Part shown: one piece after another, positions 47,685 through 59,374 of the stretch | How positions within the stretch are numbered: position 1 is the stretch's first letter | How the letters are laid out: each line of letters starts with the position of its first letter | Source of the DNA: Dermatophagoides farinae | Lineage: Eukaryota; Arthropoda; Arachnida; Sarcoptiformes; Pyroglyphidae | NCBI RefSeq assembly: GCF_024713945.1 | Contig: NC_134682.1 | Span: 1,736,001 to 1,800,000, forward strand | Length of the DNA stretch: 64,000 nt | Reading direction: 5' to 3' | The notes under the pieces: generated by a model | Database searches by the model: none | The model's input: the letters and a program-made list of their open reading frames with translations, nothing else | What the model was told of the DNA's origin: nothing | Program-made: the position numbers and the translations under genes

Positions 47685-50600
47685 CTATTGTGTATCCGAA
47701 CAATTGTATAAATATGGAATGTATTCACCAAAAGGCATTCTTGGTTCAAGCTGTTTACCAGATGATAATCCAAATTTTACATATATCCAATTATCATGAT
47801 TTAAAGTGGTTATTAAACGAATTGTAACCACATCACATAGAACGACAAGAAAATCTACCGGTAATTTTGGATATGGAAGACAAAATTGATAACCTAATCT
47901 AATCAATTTGTCATTTTGGACAGCATCATTATCGCCACCAATTACAGCATAATCATTGAAACCTAATTGTTTACACTATTTTTTATTGGTGAAAAACAAA
48001 AAAAATCGAATCAATTATTCATCCACCACCACCACCAACACAACTTACCGATTGTTTTTCTCTCATACATTGCCGTGTTTGATCGATCATGATCCAATCT
48101 TCATTACAAATTTTTGATTTAATTACACTTACAACTAAAGAATTCATTATGGATTTTGTCTTCGTATACGGTAACATTGCCATTGTAATTGAACAATTTT
48201 TGATTCCATTTTCACTTTGAATATGATGGATATCATTCAGATGTAAATCTTGGGCCCTTAAGATTGAATGACAAACTGAATTTTTTGTTGTTGTTGTTGT
48301 TGAAATTAATTACAAACACACACACTGGAAGGAAATTATAACTGTATCACTTACTTGGTATTTTTTGTTTAATGAAATTAACACGTAACACAAAACCTTG
48401 ATTTATTTTTACTCGATAATTAATTTGTGCTGCATTATGTCCAGTTATAATGGTTTTTACGGCATTTTTTCTACACATATGATGAATACGTTCATTAGCA
48501 TTAAGATCTCCATTCGATTGTGGCCAATATCTTTTTTTAAACATTATACCATCGACAACATCAATATATTGACTTTGATCACAGTCCATATCGATTTTAA
48601 CGAATGATAATTCAATTAATGAATAACGATCAGTCAGAATTGTCATAAGACATTCATTAGAATGGGTTTTTCTCTGTCGATGATAATACAAACCAGGCAT
48701 GGTGATGAATCCATTTTCACAATCTACGTTAGACATTAATACCGGAAGAATAATTTGTTTAGTTTTCAAGATATTTTTTTTTTTTTGAATATTATCATTT
48801 ACCATTTATAGTTATACCAACAGCATTAGCATCATAAAATTTTGGTAAATGTGTACAAGAAATTGAATAAGATGAATGATGAATAGATTTATTTAATGGT
48901 AAATAATCTTGTATCCATATTGGCCGTACAGTGAATACAACATAATTATGTGATTTTCCACCTGATATCAAATGAATGGCTGAACTACGACAATTATCCA
49001 CTTTTATTTCGACTATATTATATTAGTGAGGAGGTGGCGGGGGTAAAAATTTGATTTTGTTGTTGTTGTTGTTTTTTTTTTGTTTGCACAATTTTCACAT
49101 TTACTTACATATTTGATTCGATAAAATATCATTATACCATTGATATTTAGATGGTATTAACTGTGTGGTAAAACCAAATAAATGGCCACCATCAATTTCA
49201 GCATAATCTTCAACTTTAATTGACCGTTGTTTTGAATAATTACCAATATCATAATCGATAATTTTCAATAATGTTCCTATAATTTCTGGTTTTTGCCATG
49301 ATGATTCGACCATATAAATTGAACAAATTTTCGATTGTTTTTCATTATAATTTTGTATTAAATATGTTGGTGTAAAAGTTTTGATTGTTTCTTTCAAATG
49401 AATAATAGTATTGCAAGCTAGAAAAAAAACAGGTTATTTTTTATTATTAAACGGTTTGTATGAGAGAAAACAAAAAAAAAACAAAAAACTTACGATAAGG
49501 ATTGAAAATGAATCGTAAATTAAAATAAAATCCTATTTTTTCTTCATTTTTAACATCCGAAGAATGAGCTGGAATTGCATTGTACATATAAAGAATTTGT
49601 GCCACATTTTCTGTTGAATGAAATATTTTTTTCTTTCGAGATAAAAGCATTTCCTGTCCCAATGAATATGCACATGTTGTTTCCATACGATCTTTGAATG
49701 ATTTTTTCAAATGTTCATTTATCGGTATATAGTCTTGATTATATTGCCAACCATCAAAAAAATCAATATGTGTATCACTTTGGCCATAATGGTGGCAATA
49801 TTTTTTAAAATTTACATGTACCATTTGAAATTCAATTTTATAATGTGGTGGTGCCAATAGATAGATAGCGCATTCATGTTTTGCAATTTCTCTAGTAATT
49901 TCCATGAAATAAAAACCTTCTTCGGCAAGTAAATAATTACAATATTCGATGTTTGTTTCACCATTATTCATCACTACCGAAGTGGTTGTGTCCAACAAAT
50001 CGATCAATTTTGTAGGAATTTCCGGAAAAATCGGTGCATGTGTTAAACAGATTAATCTTGATGGTTCTGAATAAAGTTTATGGAATACATCCCATTTTTT
50101 TAGTGTTTGAAATTCAAATTTAATATGTTGATTTTTATGTCCATTTATGACCATACGTACGACAATGTTTGGACATATTATTGGAAATTGATGATTGACT
50201 AAATGAATTTGGAAAAGAAAATGTTGTTATGAATGATGAAAACAAAAAAATTTGCAACAACAAAAAAACAAAACAAATTTACAATGATTTTCATTGCAAA
50301 CATCATGATAGACTTGCAATTCATCCAATGGTGTTGATTGTTCACCCAGGTATCCACCGATTTCTACATAACTATTTTGTCCATCTTTATTGCACTGGAT
50401 AAAAAATAAAAATATCGAATTCAATGAATTATAAAATGAAAAATTGTATACACCACATACACGACCTGGCCATTTAGATGCCGGCATTTTATTGCCACCA
50501 ACTTCGATTGAATGTATTTTCATCATCATACCATCAAATCTTGGTGTCCATGATGGTGGTTGTAGAATATATAATGATGAAACAATATGATCATTTAAAT

Positions 50601-51408
50601 CATTTGTTAATTGAAATTCTTGTTTAATATTTGGTTTGGCCAATGCAAAATTAATCGGAGCTTTTTTTGATGATGATGAAAAAAAGGAGATAAAATTTCA
50701 AGCAATCAAACCAAATTTCTTTCATCTAAAATATTCAGATTTTATCAGAAAACAAACTTACCAAATGATCTATTTCTAAAATGAACACTAAATGAAAAAC
50801 CAGTATTTACCCTTTTAATTCGATAATAAAACATTGCTGCATTCTGTGACATTTCATAGGAAATTTTTTTTATCGATTGTCCTTTCACACAGATTTGTTT
50901 ATTTGGATTCCATTTGGTTTTTTTACGATCACGTTGTACAGGAAAATATTGGTCATACCAAAACCAGCCATCAAATAAATTTACATATTCATCATCATTA
51001 TCACATTTGACTGTACCATGTAAATAATTTATCATAACAAATGTTTGAGCTTTTTCAGCCAATATATAGATACGACATTCTCTGTCCACTAATTCTTCAC
51101 CAATTTCTACTGAATATTCTCCAGGTTTAATTATTAATGGATCACAATCTATGGTTGAAAAAGATGAACAACAACAAAAAAAAAATGAAAATGAAATCAT
51201 CAATTGAACAGAAAAAAAAACAAATAAATAAATAAAAACCATTGGGTCCAATTTTTTCTTTTCCAATATTCCATTCTTGTGGTGATTGGTTACCATCAAA
51301 TCTTGATGCCGTTATCTTTTGAATATGATTATCGAAAAAATTATTGATTATTATCAACAATAGAATGGATAAAATTGTTGAATGATTACAACAACGATAA
51401 ATTGACAT
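47685..51408 (-). CDS. Secreted protein with three tandem CRH-binding-protein-like modules
   Basis: Ten exons join in frame with GT/AG sites: 51240-51408, 50762-51148, 50461-50660, 50283-50394, 49494-50198, 49109-49417, 48803-49012, 48355-48723, 48049-48275 and 47685-47975, giving about 992 residues. A hydrophobic signal-like stretch is at about residues 10-24. Each third resembles corticotropin-releasing-factor-binding protein, a family normally of about 320 residues. The N-terminal subdomain appears three times with a shared core: VNLFDGWFWYDQYFPVQRD, IDFFDGWQYNQDYIPINEH and IDVVDGIMFKKRYWPQSNGD. Each is followed by a Cys and a segment such as SQNAAMFYYRIKRVNTGFSF. The C-terminal subdomain recurs as NSYVEIGG, EDYAEIDGG and NDYAVIGGD, followed by CPNIVVRMVINGH-type strands. 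In vertebrates and insects a single module sequesters CRH/DH44-type peptides; what three modules bind is unknown. Confidence 0.8.
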
Positions 51409-52296
51409 AGAAAAATTGTTTTGAATCTTGAAATTCTTGTCCAGTAGAACGAAAACGAGTTTTTTTAAAAAAAATGATTGAAAAAAGAGAAAAATATAAT
51501 AAATAAATATCGACTGAATCTGACTAAAATCCAAGTAAAACAGGCCAAATTTCTGTTGTTTCTAAAACTAAAATAATAATTTAATTTTGAAAATTTAAAT
51601 TTAATTTATTTATTATTATTCTGAAACATTGAGAATTGTTAAAATTGATTAGTTTATATATTGTCCCATAATAAGATCAATTGAAGTTAGTTTAAAAACA
51701 AATAAAACTTGAATACATGCACACAAGATCATCATTAGCCAAGAATAATAATTAACATATATATGTGGAAAAAAAATTAAATAATAACTGATTAGAATAG
51801 AAAAAAAACAAAAGAAAAAAAGGGGTAAAAAAATGAAAATATTTGAACAATAATTCAGTGCTGATAAATTAATCAAAAAAAAAAAAAAAAAAAAATAATT
51901 GCAAATAATTATCTTCGGCAAATATTTATAGACAAATTCTTGAGTGGTTGAATTAAAATAAACATGATCCGTTTTTGTTTTGTTTCGTTATTTATATGTC
52001 GATTGATTTGTTGAATTTGAATGATAAAATGTTTCTTTTGTTTGTTTTTTATACACAAATTATCTCATCATATATAACAGCACATTTGGATCGTTGAAAA
52101 TGTAAATTCAAATTTTTTTTTTCTCAATATATTATGCAGCCAAAATGTTGAACAGTTTGAAAATTATTGATTGATTGAAATAAAATAAATTTTTTTTCCA
52201 CCCCCGTTGATTATGATGAACTAGTAGAATAATCATCGTATAATGATTTGTGATGAATTAATCAGAATGGTCAAAATGATCGAGATGATAGTATTT
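51409..52296. other. Spacer between the CRH-BP-like gene and UBE2S
   Basis: AT-rich, about 890 bp, with an A run at about 51877-51894. It contains the promoter of the CRH-BP-like gene and the UBE2S 3' UTR. Open frames here are Phe/Ile-rich simple sequence; no gene is recognised. Confidence 0.5.
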
Positions 52297-53236
52297 TCAT
52301 AGTCTTTTCAATGTTCGTTTATGTTTATTTTGTGCTAATTTTGATTGCTGTAGATTACGATTATTTTTCATTTGTTGTTGATCGATCATATTTGGATTGA
52401 TATTTGTGTTAATATTATTAGCCTGTCGTTTAGACAATGGCATTAGATCATTTGTATTATTCGAAGATTTTGTTTTATTATTGGATGATGAATCACCACT
52501 TGTTGTTGATTCGTTATTATTATTATTTCTATTATAATCATTTTGTAAATTTTTATCACTGTTCTGATTATTATCATCATCATCATTATCATTACAGTTT
52601 CGATCATCAAGACAATTTATTAAACGTTTAGCATGAATTTCAGTAATCATTTTTGCTCGTCGATAATATTCATCATAATCTTCAAGTAATAATTTGGCTG
52701 CATCTTCATTCAATGCTGATTCTGGATTCGGTACGATTAACAAACATTTAATGACCAATAATATATGTTTGATGCCCATATTTTCATTCCAATCTTTTTT
52801 CAATGTATTCACACATATTTCACCATTTCGAGATACGTTTGGATGAAATATTTTTGTCTGAAAATAACCTTTAGGTGGAGCCGATGGAAACGATTTACCA
52901 AGTAAAAGTTTGACACGAAATGCACCATTCTGGTAAGGTGTACCAGCTTGAATGAATGAACAAAAAAAAAATTAGTATAAACAATAAATGTTCTGCCAAC
53001 AAAATTATTTACCTGGTCCTTCAACAATTGCCTGAATATCGGAAACATCCTCTTCATTCGGTATTACCTTAATACCTTCTGGTGGTGTTTTTATTAATTC
53101 GGCTAATTCTTTCGATATTTTTCTCAATACATTCGGTGCAAGATTTTCAACATTTGAAGACTTGATAAAAATTAAAAAATTTTAATTAAAATTATCGATA
53201 TATTTGAGATTTAAAATAACCGATACTTACAGACAT
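52297..53236 (-). CDS. UBE2S: Ubiquitin-conjugating enzyme E2 S (APC/C chain-elongating E2)
   Basis: E2 that extends Lys11-linked ubiquitin chains on APC/C substrates in mitosis. Three exons fit: 53231-53236, 53013-53160 and 52297-52946, giving about 267 residues (human 222). The first exon encodes only Met-Ser. The start [19 protein letters not shown] matches human NSNVENLPPHIIR. The UBC fold shows [33 protein letters not shown] and [21 protein letters not shown], with active-site Cys at residue 96 (human Cys95), then [21 protein letters not shown]. The extreme C-terminus, HKRTLKRL, parallels the human RALRRL tail that docks on the APC/C. Between them the linker is expanded with Asn, Asp and Ser runs. 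The gene is head-to-head with USE1, 348 bp apart. Confidence 0.97.
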
Positions 53237-53584
53237 GATGATTATCAATTTTAATTTTATTAAAATTAATTTAATTGAGACAAAAAAAATCCAAAATCAT
53301 AGACAAATTCGGATAAATCATAAAGGAAAAAATTTTCAACGGTTTTTTTTTACTCTCAAACATTGAGAGCGAGAGTGAGCTTCGATGCCACTCGTAAATA
53401 ATAAGTATATCTGCGTCTATTTCAACCTGTTTGGTGATGACAAATGAATATAATTTTTTAATTTTAATGATGATGATGATGATGAACACGTAATCCAAAA
53501 AACAAAAACAAAAAAAAACAAGATTCAAAGGTCAGATTATCATCCAGATTAATCAACAGATAAATAAAAATTATCCATCAAAAC
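53237..53584. promoter_or_regulatory. Bidirectional promoter region between UBE2S (-) and USE1 (+)
   Basis: The start codons are 348 bp apart and face away from each other, so the promoters of both genes lie in this interval. It is AT-rich with an ATG repeat near 53468-53485. No specific motif is assigned. Confidence 0.55.
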
Positions 53585-54586
53585 ATGGTCATCGAACATA
53601 GAAGTAAAAATCATATCAACATTATGAATCTGTTAACGAAATGTGAATGCCGATTTCAACAGATTAAAGATAAATCTGATTGGCGATTAGAGCAGGTAAT
53701 ATAAATATTTGTGACTTATCTTTATTGATTCGAATTGATAATTTTTCTGTCTTTTTTCATCGATACTCATCAGTATATAAAATCTATATTCCAAATGCTT
53801 GAACAAGAAGAGATTAAGACCGGTAAACTGTAAGTAATTGGTAATATTATAAATTCTTTATTTTTCATTTCGTATATTCAAATTATTCAAATTAGAAATG
53901 ATGAATTGGTAGCAGCGAAAAAGAAGGCACAATTTTTTCAAGGATTACTTGATGCCCATTCCAAAGAGACAATATTGGAACAATATTCAATCATTAATTC
54001 ATTGCAATCAAATTCGGAAAATAAAACAAAATCAGAAACAAAACGAATACATCTAACTGAAATAGCTAACTGTGATAAACGAATTAAAACTGAACTATTA
54101 TCATCAACATCATTATTATCATCGGACAAAATAACCGATGAACAGGAAAATCGAAAACCACAAAATACTAAAAACAAAAATTATGATGATATCGTTAAAT
54201 ATCATGAATTATTACAAGAACAAGTTACAAATGAAATGGTTGTATTGGTTCGTAGTTTAAAACAAAATCTAACCACCAGTAATGAAATTGTTAAAAAAGA
54301 TACTGAATTATTGGAGAATACTAATCGTTTTACCGAAACAAATGTATCGAATTTACGAAAAAATACGGATAAAATTCGTGAATTTGCCAGCGCTGCTTGT
54401 GAATATTGGTTATGGATATCATTAACATTGGTTATATTTGCATTTTTATTTATGGTTATTTTTATACGATTGTTTCCGAAAAAAGCCACCATTATTGTTA
54501 TAAATAATGTTGCTGGACAATCATCATCGGAAACAATCAATGCCTATTATAATAATGATAATAATCAACCAAGGATAGAATTATGA
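53585..54586 (+). CDS. USE1: USE1/p31 SNARE for Golgi-to-ER retrograde traffic
   Basis: ER-resident Qc-type SNARE that acts with syntaxin 18 and SEC20. Three exons fit: 53585-53695, 53774-53829 and 53896-54586, giving about 285 residues. The N-terminus matches the family (NLLTKCECRFQQIKDKSDWRLEQYIKSI). A central variable region includes IHLTEIANCDKRIKTELL. The SNARE motif begins near ELLQEQVTNEMVVLVRSLKQ and continues through KKDTELLENTNRFTETNVSNL, followed by a single transmembrane segment WLWISLTLVIFAFLFMVIFI. Usually only a few residues follow the anchor (human PKLK). Here about 33 residues follow, Ser/Asn-rich and ending RIEL, so the protein has a longer lumenal tail. Three ATG codons lie near the start; an alternative is Met14 (MNLLTK), which would align best with the shorter animal proteins. 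Confidence 0.9.
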
Positions 54587-55044
54587 TTGTAAAAAATATG
54601 GAAATGTAATATATTTTTGTTTTTTCATTTCAAATAAAAACTCCCAATAAATTTTTCTTTTTGTCCATTCGATATATAATCAATCAAATCAAAGTCATAT
54701 AATGATGATGTATATACGAAGCGCACGCACGTGCATTCAATACAACAACAACAACACCAAGCAAAAGATCAAGACATTGTTGAGATCTCTGTGTGTGTGT
54801 ATTGATTGTGAATTGGCTGGCTGACATTCTTATTTTTATTTTTTGGCCAAGCAAATGGTGATGTGAATTAAGTGTTTTTTTTCTATTTACCTTCAATACT
54901 CGCCCCTCTCACCACTCTCATCGTATATATACGATATAGACTTTTTTTTAAAATATATTACGATGTCGTTGTAGTCGTCGTCGTCATCATTGTTGACATT
55001 TTTATTATCATCATACATCATTATCATATGATACATACATCATA
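54587..55044. other. Spacer between USE1 and SNX29
   Basis: 458 bp with the USE1 3' UTR and the SNX29 promoter. It includes a CAA run near 54743-54754, a GT run near 54790-54800, and GTCGTC near 54970-54985. No gene is recognised. Confidence 0.5.
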
Positions 55045-57354
55045 ATGTCTTCATCAAATACAAACAATGATAACCTTAAATGTCAACAACAACAACGTAG
55101 TCTACTTCTCGATCGATTAGATTCATTGATAACGCAGGTATATAACTCATTTATGTCAAATGTTTCTTATCAATATTTGAATAATGTGGATTCCTTTTTA
55201 TTTTATCCATCCATTCATCCATTTTCTTTAAGTGTCATAATCGTTTTGTTAATCGTTATGAATTAGCCACTGAAAATGATTCATTAGTAACAGATCTTTT
55301 ATCGATAATTGAAGAAATTTTCACTCATGGATTGTTGACAAAAAGACCAAATAAAATTATTGGACGTGGAAAGTAAGTATAACAATTTTTTTGTTAATGG
55401 ATTGATTGATTTTAATAATGATAACATATGTTTTCAAATGATAGCAAATTATTGAGCAATATTCTTACCAAGAATGATTCAAACCTGTATTTTTGGAATT
55501 ATATTAGTTTATTTCTTACCGAACATGAAGTAAAACGATTTTTATCACTTCGTAATATCCATACAGGTAATGATAATTATTTTTTTTATTATTATGTTTG
55601 AATAATCATAATGAATAATTTCATGATTAATAGATCTAGGTCGAGGACGTGCATGGATCCGTAATTGTTTAAATGAACATTCGTTGGAAAAATATTTCCT
55701 AATGATCGTTGAAGACCATCATGAACATCGACAACAATTTTATGATGATTGGGCCTTATTTTTATCTCAGGATCTACTTAATGGATTGCCTTCATTATTT
55801 AAACGTATAAATTCAATTCTCTTTGCCCTAAATATTGATAATGCAGATCTGGATAGGCCATCATTGTCATTGTCATCATCACCAAATAAATTCGAAGATG
55901 ATACGATAGTCAAATCTTTGGCACCGATTAGAAAAAATGATGAAAATGATCGTTTAGTAAAATCGATGAGAAAAAAGAGCAATTTGATCATAATACATGA
56001 TAATGATGATGATGATGTTGATGATAAATATGAAGGTCCAGAAACTTCTGTTGCTTGCCTTGCTCGAAGTGCACCAGTCAATTCATTTCTTATACCTTCA
56101 AGTATGTCAACAGTAACTCAGGAATCAATGATTGATGAATCGAATTCATCTGAAACTAAACGAAGTTTATCATCATTATCTCTAACTGAATCTGAACCAT
56201 CAAAATTAGTTCTTTATCCAATATCTGATGATGTCAATATTGTACCATCGTCATCGACGAATCCAATTCTAGATGATAAATATCAAAATGATCATTCCAA
56301 CGATGGTTATTCTATTTTATGTGAAAAAATTGATGATTTACAAAAAACTCGAGATCGTCTGACAAAAGAGAATAATTTGCTCAATATTCAGATGAAAAAA
56401 TATATAGCAACAATTGAATTGCTTAAATATAATAAATGTACAATTCAATCACAACCAGAAACATATCAGCAACAACAATCATCATCCCATCATAGTGATT
56501 ATTTAAATCATACAATCGAAGATTATCAGAAAAAATTGATTCAAGTTTCTGAAATGCATGGTGAAATTGTAGAATTTAATGAACATCTATATAAAGTAAT
56601 ACAGATTAAAGATGCAATCATTGCTAGATTAAGAAATGAATTGATCGAATTACGAGGTCCTGTAAGTTTTTATTTTTTTCTGATTCATTGACTGAATAAA
56701 AAAAAATTGATTGTCATTTTCATTGATTTAACACACAGTTACCTGATCAGGATGAAGTAATAAGCATATCAACGGAATTAGAATCGAATACTCATTCATT
56801 GCAATCATTACCACAACCATTGATACATGTATGGATACCAACGGCATTTTTATCCGGTGGTTTCAAGGGAAAATCACATCACATCTATCAGATTTATGTA
56901 CGAATTAAAGATGAAGAATGGAATGTTTATCGACGATATTCACAATTTTATAGCCTTTATAGGTTATTAAAAAATCAATATCCAACAACGGCAAGATTTG
57001 AATTTCCACCGAAAAAAGCAATCGGTAATAAAGATTCACGTGTCGTACAGGAACGTCGTAAGAAATTGGAATGCTATCTACGTAATGTAATCAATCATAT
57101 ACAGTTACAGCATATGGATATTAATAATAAAGAAAAATTTACAACCATTTTGCCTTTTCTTAGGTAATGTTTCATTCATTTTTACTTTTAAATTGTATAA
57201 TTATCATTTTTTTCTCCTTTTAATTAGTGACAAATATTTCCTACAGGATCGATCACAATCAGAATCGAATCTTCATCAGCATCATCAACAACAACAACAG
57301 CAGCAGCAGCAGCAACAACAACAATCTAGTACAAGAAATTATCTGGGATTCTAG
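55045..57354 (+). CDS. SNX29: Sorting nexin 29 (RUN, coiled coil, PX)
   Basis: Cytosolic, phosphoinositide-binding sorting nexin with an N-terminal RUN domain. Six exons fit: 55045-55137, 55233-55372, 55445-55566, 55634-56661, 56739-57163 and 57228-57354, giving about 644 residues (human about 813). The RUN domain covers about residues 30-165, with the diagnostic LGRGRAWIRNCLNEHSLEKY and FYDDWALF, then INSILFALNIDNADL. A Ser-rich acidic linker follows, then a coiled coil (ENNLLNIQMKKYIATIELLK) and the highly conserved VSEMHGEIVEFNEHLY leading to LRNELIELRGP. The PX domain is at about 488-605 (HVWIPTAFLSGGFKGKS; IKDEEWNVYRRYSQFYSL; FPPKKAIGNKDSRVVQERRK). The C-terminus ends in a poly-Gln run and NYLGF. 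Intron 5, exon 6 and the 3' UTR are partly duplicated at 59359-59650. Confidence 0.95.
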
Positions 57355-58196
57355 ACGCCATCAATCAATCAATCAATGAAACAGTTCAAATTATTTTATA
57401 TAAATTTAATTATTATCATTGTTATCTTTTTTTCTGTGAAAATTTTAACTGCACCATCAATTGAAAATATTTTATTGTCAAAAAAAAGAAGAAAAAAATA
57501 TTCAATAAATTGAATGAAAACAACAACAAACAAAAATATTTTAATTATTTATAAAGTTTGTCGATTTTATTCTCAATATGTTCGATTTGATCATAATACC
57601 CGTAATCCAAGACAGAAAAACAGAGAGAGAGAAAGTAAAAAAAATGAGATTCAAGTATTCGATTAGAATATTAAATATGTGAATGATGATGATTGGATGG
57701 ATTGAAAAAAAATTGGATGCCAAGTTCAATAAATTCGATGACAATCAGCTGATTTTTTTTCGAAAGAGAGAGTTCATTTTCATTAACTATTAGGTTTGCT
57801 TCTGCCACCATTTCGGTCTTATGTATCTGCAGATGTGTGTGTGTGTGATCATGAATATTTCTACAAAAAACTCCTTTTTTTATTTGGCCGAATTTATTGA
57901 TTTAAATTTTAATATAATTGTGATAAAAATCAATTGACCATCCAATTATCATACATTACTATAACCGTTGCTTTTACCATTTTATTATTATTGATAAAAT
58001 AAGCAGTCATGTGTATATAAGAGTTGAAAACAATGCCGAATGATGAATCACAGAATCCATTTCAAATGAAGTATATCAATATTTTTGTTATCATAACTGA
58101 TTTTAGGATGAATATTTGACCATATTTTGCAATTTAAAGGGTACAAGTGTCTAGATTTAAAGGTTTTCATCCAGGTACTTTTTGTTAGCAGTTTAA
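57355..58196. other. SNX29 3' UTR and spacer before the tRNA
   Basis: AT-rich DNA whose first 150 bp are shared with 59515-59650. GA and GT runs lie near 57619-57634 and 57834-57848. A short AGCAGTCATG at about 58002-58011 repeats the first ten bases of the tRNA region downstream, but the rest of a tRNA is absent. No gene is recognised. Confidence 0.5.
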
Positions 58197-58320
58197 GCAG
58201 TCATGGCCGAGAGGTTAAGGCGATGGACTTGAATCCGAAAATCCAAAAAAAACCATCCATTTGGATTTGTTAGACATCCATTTCCCAATGGGAGCGCAAG
58301 TTCGAATCTTGCTGGCTGCG
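58197..58320 (+). tRNA. tRNA-Ser(UGA) with a 42-bp intron
   Basis: The acceptor stem pairs GCAGTCA with TGGCTGC, with discriminator G at 58320. The D arm and A box read TGGCCGAGAGGTTAAGGCG. The anticodon stem is ATGGA (58223-58227) with TCCAT (58277-58281) and the loop is CTTGAA plus A, giving anticodon TGA. A long variable arm (TCCC with GGGA) fits a class II serine tRNA. The T arm and B box are GCAAG-TTCGAAT-CTTGC. The insert at about 58234-58275 sits at the canonical 37/38 position, and intron bases GGATTTG can pair with the anticodon side TTGAATCC, as in eukaryotic pre-tRNAs. A TTTTT terminator follows at about 58345. The boundaries of the intron could shift by a base. Confidence 0.92.
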
Positions 58321-59089
58321 TAATACGTAATGAATGGCGCCATATTTTTGGTGCCATTCATTTTTATTCAAAAAAAAAATCTAGATTTTGTATCCATCAT
58401 GAAGATTCATCATTACAATGATAATAATAATGATGATGATGATTATCAAGTTCAGAAGAAAGAAGAAAAAAATGATAAATCGACCTTTAATCATGAATTG
58501 TTTGAATTTTTCGTTTTGTTTAAAAAATCTGAAGAGAAAAGAAAAGACAACTGGACAAAGGTCAACATTATAATATAACGGATGTTTGTTATTATTTTGT
58601 TTTTCTTTTTGTGACAAATAAAAAAAAATAAAGAAAACTTTCGAAACGATTATTATAGTGCGATAAAAAGACATTATTATTATTATGATCATTTCTATTA
58701 TGTGCGAACAACAACAATGACCTGGTTTTTTTGTTGTTCTCTGCTGTTTGTATCGTTGTCCGTGTCCATTTGAATTTTATTTTCTTTTTAATCTCTATAA
58801 AATTGAAAATTGTCGTCGTCGTCGTCGTCTTCGTATCTTTGTCGTTGTGACATATACTGGAATGAAACAAAAACAAAACAAAACGGAAGAACAATAAAAA
58901 AAACAACAATAAAAGTCAACAAAGTTTTTTTGGAAATACCCGGCTAAAATCATCATTTTCCAAAATTTTTCCACATCATCTACGTCAACATCGACATCAT
59001 CATCATCGTCGTCGTCAGATAGTTCGGATGAGAATATTCTATTATCATTCACGACAACAACAAGACCACTGCATAAAAACCAACAAAAA

Positions 59090-59374
59090 ATGAATAAATA
59101 TCGATCATCAAAAAATCCTCGTCACAATCTATCAATGACAACAACTACAAAATCCAGTAGTCTTGATCGAAAATTGACTAAAATGAACAAATGGAAAAAA
59201 TCAACAAATAAAAATAATAATAATCCACGAATTTATGATGATGATGATTATAAAAAACAAAATTATTTCAAAATTAATTCAAATAATAATTATGGCCATG
59301 ATGATGATGATGTTATTGGCCAAAAGAAGCCTCCCACACCACCATTACATCGTTTACCATTTGCCTTTTCTTAG
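59090..59374 (+). CDS. Doubtful Asn/Asp/Lys-rich open frame ending inside the SNX29-derived copy
   Basis: A frame of 94 codons from this ATG, and open further upstream to about 58936 with a Ser-rich run and SSDENILLSFTTTTRPL. It ends LPFAFS and then TAG exactly at the GTAATG that is the intron 5 donor in SNX29. The last codons therefore come from the duplicated SNX29 segment. No domain is seen and composition follows ATG/GAT repeats. It may be a chance frame or the relic of a displaced exon. The opposite strand is also open (Asp-rich), which argues against a strong coding claim. Confidence 0.2.
   Translation: MNKYRSSKNPRHNLSMTTTTKSSSLDRKLTKMNKWKKSTNKNNNNPRIYDDDDYKKQNYFKINSNNNYGHDDDDVIGQKKPPTPPLHRLPFAFS

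Noticed and set aside
58002-58011. AGCAGTCATG echo of the tRNA start
   Set aside because: Only ten bases match and no D, anticodon or T arms follow.
58795-59052. Asp-rich minus-strand open frame
   Set aside because: It follows GAC/GTC repeats, the opposite strand is also open, and no splice partner or domain was found.
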